From Candidatus Bathyarchaeota archaeon (GTDB taxonomy: Archaea; Thermoproteota; Bathyarchaeia; TCS64), in NCBI GenBank assembly GCA_030670015.1, contig DAOVCM010000038.1, positions 1-7,190 on the forward strand: a DNA stretch of 7,190 nt, given 5' to 3'. Positions 5,450 through 7,190 of this stretch are shown here, piece after piece. Below the pieces are notes generated by a model, which worked only from the letters and a program-made list of their open reading frames with translations, was not told where the DNA came from and made no database searches. The position numbers were made by a program, and so were the translations under genes. Position 1 is the stretch's first letter, and every line of letters begins with the position of its first letter.

Positions 5450-5466
5450 GATACCCTGATGGTATC
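5450..5466 (+). promoter_or_regulatory. Perfect 6-bp inverted repeat next to the fusion-gene promoter
   Basis: GATACC-CTGAT-GGTATC is a perfect six-base inverted repeat with a five-base spacer. It ends four bases before the candidate TATA element TGTAAAAG (5471-5478). That is a typical place for a regulator's operator. Confidence 0.35.
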
Positions 5467-5470
5467 GAAG

Positions 5471-5478
5471 TGTAAAAG
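5471..5478 (+). promoter_or_regulatory. Candidate TATA box of the AIR-synthase/ThiN fusion gene
   Basis: TGTAAAAG, centred near 5474, predicts transcription from about 5500. The resulting leader of about 16 bases would contain GGAAG (5507-5511), which lies five bases before the ATG at 5517 and serves as a modest ribosome-binding site. Confidence 0.4.
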
Positions 5479-5516
5479 AGATGACGTTGATAGGATGATG
5501 TGGGCTGGAAGTTAAA

Positions 5517-6968
5517 ATGAATATCCGGGAAGAGTATGGCGACGTTCTGGGCCTTGGGAAGGTTAGCGCTGAAGTTATGAGACGCTCGGTCTTTCCTTTT
5601 CTGCCTCTTGAGGAAGAGCCTAGTTTGGATGGTGGAGTTATCCCGTTAGGCGGGAGAACCATCTTGGCTCACAGCCCTTCTATAGGAGTTCCTGTTGAGG
5701 CCCTTGGTTTCTTCGCTTTCCACTATGCTGCGTCCAACGTGGCTGTGCGATTCGCCTGCCCAAGATATCTTGTGACTGGTATCTATCTCCCCCTTAAGAC
5801 TAGAGAGGAGGATCTTAGGACAGTCGCGAAGGGACTGGGCGATGAGGCGAGGAGATTCGGCGTCACCGTCGTCACCGGGCAGACGGCTACTTATTATGGT
5901 CTTGAGATACCGCTTTTAACTACAACCTGTTTTGGAGAGTCTGTTAGGCTGCCGAGGGACCCTCAAAAGGGGGACATAATATTCATCGCCGGTGCTGTAG
6001 GGGGAGAAGCAGTCTGGCTTAAGGCTCTCTCCCAGGGAAAAACAGGCGAGGAATGGCGAGACTTCACTCCTTTGTCGATAGCGCTCGGCTTCCATGGGGT
6101 AGAGTTGATTAGGTTGATGCACGATGTCTCGGAGGGTGGTGTGAAAAAAGCCCTCCATGAAGTCGCAGATGCTATCAATTTGAGAATTAAGGTCGATTCA
6201 TGTAAGATTCATTATGCGAGTGGTGTGGAGGGGTTGGGGCAAGATGTTCTGAGGGCTCCAACCTATGGTGCATTGATTGTGATCGCCGATCCTCTGGCGG
6301 TGGATGATGTTCTCAGCGTCTGTGATTGTTTAGGTAAACCCTGTGCAGCCGTCGGGGTTGTAGAGGAGGGAGAGGGTGTCTTCATCGACGGTGAGAAGGT
6401 CGAGGATTTGCAGAGGATTGCCATCGACGCGGTATACGGTACGTTTCAAGAACGAGACGAGGTTCTGGACACTTTACGTGAAGTCCTTTCTGAGTTGGAG
6501 GCGTCTAAAGGGTTTTCGTCCCTGATCCCTCAGGTGGGAACAAATATGGTATACGCGAAGCAGGACGCATCATCCACCGACGAGGTTGCCGGTCTCAGCG
6601 GGAGGGTGGTCCTTAGCAGGGGGACGCCCAAGGTATGCGGGGAGGTCCTCTATGGCGGTTCAAAGCACATGGCATCTGTCATCCTCGAAGTGTCCAAGCT
6701 GAACCCTCACATGAGGGCGGCAGTAAACATCCGGGGCGGAGAAGATGTCGTAAAAGCGTTAAGGGAAATGAACATAAGTCTCCAGGTACTCCCCCCTGAA
6801 GCAACAGGGGACGCATGTCCAGTTACAACCGATATCAGAGAGTCGAAGAAGCTTCACAAAGCCTATTATCACCCGGGCGCCTTCGGAGTGGAGCCCTCAA
6901 CAACATTGATAGGCGAGATGCCGAAGCAGCTGCTGAATACTATCGTTGAGTTGGCTCGGCGTGTATAA
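5517..6968 (+). CDS. AIR-synthase-related (HypE-like) domain fused to a ThiN thiamine-phosphate synthase domain
   Basis: This 483-residue protein has two modules. Residues about 1-300 are a PurM/HypE/SelD/ThiL-superfamily unit. Its N-terminal half includes LGLGKVSAEVM (11-21), LDGGVI (37-42), VTVVTGQTATYYG (116-128) and TTTCFGE (135-141). The C-terminal half has KGDIIFIAGAVGG (151-163) and MHDVSEGGVKKALHEVAD (201-218), the hallmark of AIRS_C domains; GQTA and AHSP replace some usual metal/ATP-site residues. Residues about 312-483 are a complete ThiN domain: LIPQVGTNMVYAK (336-348), GRVVLSRG (362-369), GGSKHMASVIL (380-390), AAVNIRGGEDVV (401-412) and YHPGAFGVEPST (451-462). ThiN joins HMP-pyrophosphate and thiazole phosphate into thiamine phosphate, and its usual partner domain is the kinase ThiD. 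H384 and R406 match conserved ThiN positions. The N-terminal reaction is unknown; a ThiL-like kinase is one guess. GGAAG precedes the ATG by five bases. Confidence 0.85.
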   Translation: MNIREEYGDVLGLGKVSAEVMRRSVFPFLPLEEEPSLDGGVIPLGGRTILAHSPSIGVPVEALGFFAFHYAASNVAVRFACPRYLVTGIYLPLKTREEDLRTVAKGLGDEARRFGVTVVTGQTATYYGLEIPLLTTTCFGESVRLPRDPQKGDIIFIAGAVGGEAVWLKALSQGKTGEEWRDFTPLSIALGFHGVELIRLMHDVSEGGVKKALHEVADAINLRIKVDSCKIHYASGVEGLGQDVLRAPTYGALIVIADPLAVDDVLSVCDCLGKPCAAVGVVEEGEGVFIDGEKVEDLQRIAIDAVYGTFQERDEVLDTLREVLSELEASKGFSSLIPQVGTNMVYAKQDASSTDEVAGLSGRVVLSRGTPKVCGEVLYGGSKHMASVILEVSKLNPHMRAAVNIRGGEDVVKALREMNISLQVLPPEATGDACPVTTDIRESKKLHKAYYHPGAFGVEPSTTLIGEMPKQLLNTIVELARRV

Positions 6969-7190
6969 AACTATAAAAACTTTTGACAAGGCCGCTTCAC
7001 AATACGAGGCTTGGTACAAGGAACCTATGGGTGCCCAGGTTCTCGCGGCAGAGTTAAGAGGGCTGGAAACATTGCTCCCTCCTGAGGGTCTGGGCAGCGA
7101 GGTCGGGGCAGGCACTGGTGTTTTTGCGGCTCAGGTCAAGACAGATGGAAGAGAGGTTGTATGCGTCGACCCTTCGGCAGGGATGCTCAT
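6961..7190 (+). CDS. Class I SAM-dependent methyltransferase, N-terminal part (truncated by window edge)
   Basis: Only the first 76 codons are in the window. The sequence from GTG reads as (M)YKTIKTFDKAASQYEAWY, a common N-terminus for UbiE/BioC-like methyltransferases. SAM motif I follows as EVGAGTGVFAAQV, then the acidic second strand VVCVDPSAGML. An in-frame TGA at 6934-6936 limits how far upstream the start can lie; the remaining choices are a TTG at 6946 and the GTG at 6961, and the GTG fits the usual length ahead of motif I. It overlaps the last eight bases of the AIR-synthase/ThiN fusion gene, so translational coupling is likely. The substrate cannot be told from this part. Confidence 0.8.
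   Translation, partial: MYKTIKTFDKAASQYEAWYKEPMGAQVLAAELRGLETLLPPEGLGSEVGAGTGVFAAQVKTDGREVVCVDPSAGML

Larger units (their letters stand above)
5133..5516. other. 384-base divergent intergenic region
   Basis: This spacer separates the coiled-coil gene (-) from the AIR-synthase/ThiN fusion (+). It holds the minus-strand TATA box, an A/T element (TTATAT, 5202-5207) usable in either direction, two tandem hairpins (5407-5443 and 5450-5466) and a plus-strand TATA-like TGTAAAAG (5471-5478). An open frame of 43 codons (5258-5389, +) encodes five cysteines, four of them in two CxC pairs, but lacks a clear ribosome-binding site and is probably chance. I found no tRNA, no C/D-box motif pair and no TPP riboswitch consensus. 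Confidence 0.6.

Noticed and set aside
5400..5516. TPP riboswitch before the ThiN fusion gene
   Set aside because: A thiamine-related gene made it worth checking, and CCTGAT-GG at 5454-5462 resembles part of the motif. The conserved CUGAGA element and the remaining helices are absent.
5351..5662. 103-codon minus-strand frame across the start of the fusion gene
   Set aside because: It is antisense to the conserved N-terminus of the AIR-synthase-like module, has no recognisable domain and crosses the promoter and hairpins of that gene.

Overview
The window looks archaeal. The gene families are typical of archaea: a FUN14 membrane protein, an archaeal-type HemK/Mtq2 methyltransferase, a ThiN-type thiamine-phosphate synthase domain and an archaeal-style RpiA. 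Several genes have A/T-rich TATA-like boxes about 26-30 bases before a plausible transcription start, with little or no leader, and some have oligo-T tracts that would serve as archaeal terminators. No bacterial -35/-10 promoters, tRNA, rRNA, CRISPR array or insertion sequence was seen. An uncultured crenarchaeal or Bathyarchaeia-like lineage is a reasonable guess, but the lineage cannot be fixed from this stretch.

Layout. Positions 1-231 (+) carry the C-terminal end of a small membrane protein, probably Yip1-like. It converges on an ACT-domain protein (259-702, -), which lies downstream of a PqqB/PhnP-like metallo-beta-lactamase-fold hydrolase (740-1642, -). An 87-base divergent spacer with two dyads separates this pair from a HemK/Mtq2-like protein methyltransferase (1730-2338, +). 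The methyltransferase runs 68 bases into the 3' end of a convergent FUN14 gene (2271-2588 or 2612, -). Upstream on the minus strand come carbamate kinase (2631-3578), ribose-5-phosphate isomerase A (3674-4384) and a membrane-anchored coiled-coil protein of unknown function (4398-5132 or 5150). A 384-base divergent spacer with two hairpins follows. Next is a 483-residue fusion of a HypE/AIR-synthase-like module to a complete ThiN domain (5517-6968, +). It overlaps by 8 bases a class I SAM methyltransferase that runs off the window (6961-7190, +).

How the genes fit together. The coiled-coil gene and rpiA are spaced like an operon. Carbamate kinase and FUN14 seem to have their own promoters. RpiA supplies ribose 5-phosphate and carbamate kinase interconverts carbamoyl phosphate and ATP, so both touch nucleotide-precursor metabolism, but nothing here proves a shared pathway. 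The most distinctive item is the AIR-synthase-like/ThiN fusion. It joins a PurM/HypE/ThiL-superfamily ATP-binding module to a thiamine-phosphate synthase domain, and it appears translationally coupled to a methyltransferase. Most of the rest looks like ordinary archaeal housekeeping or conserved-hypothetical content.
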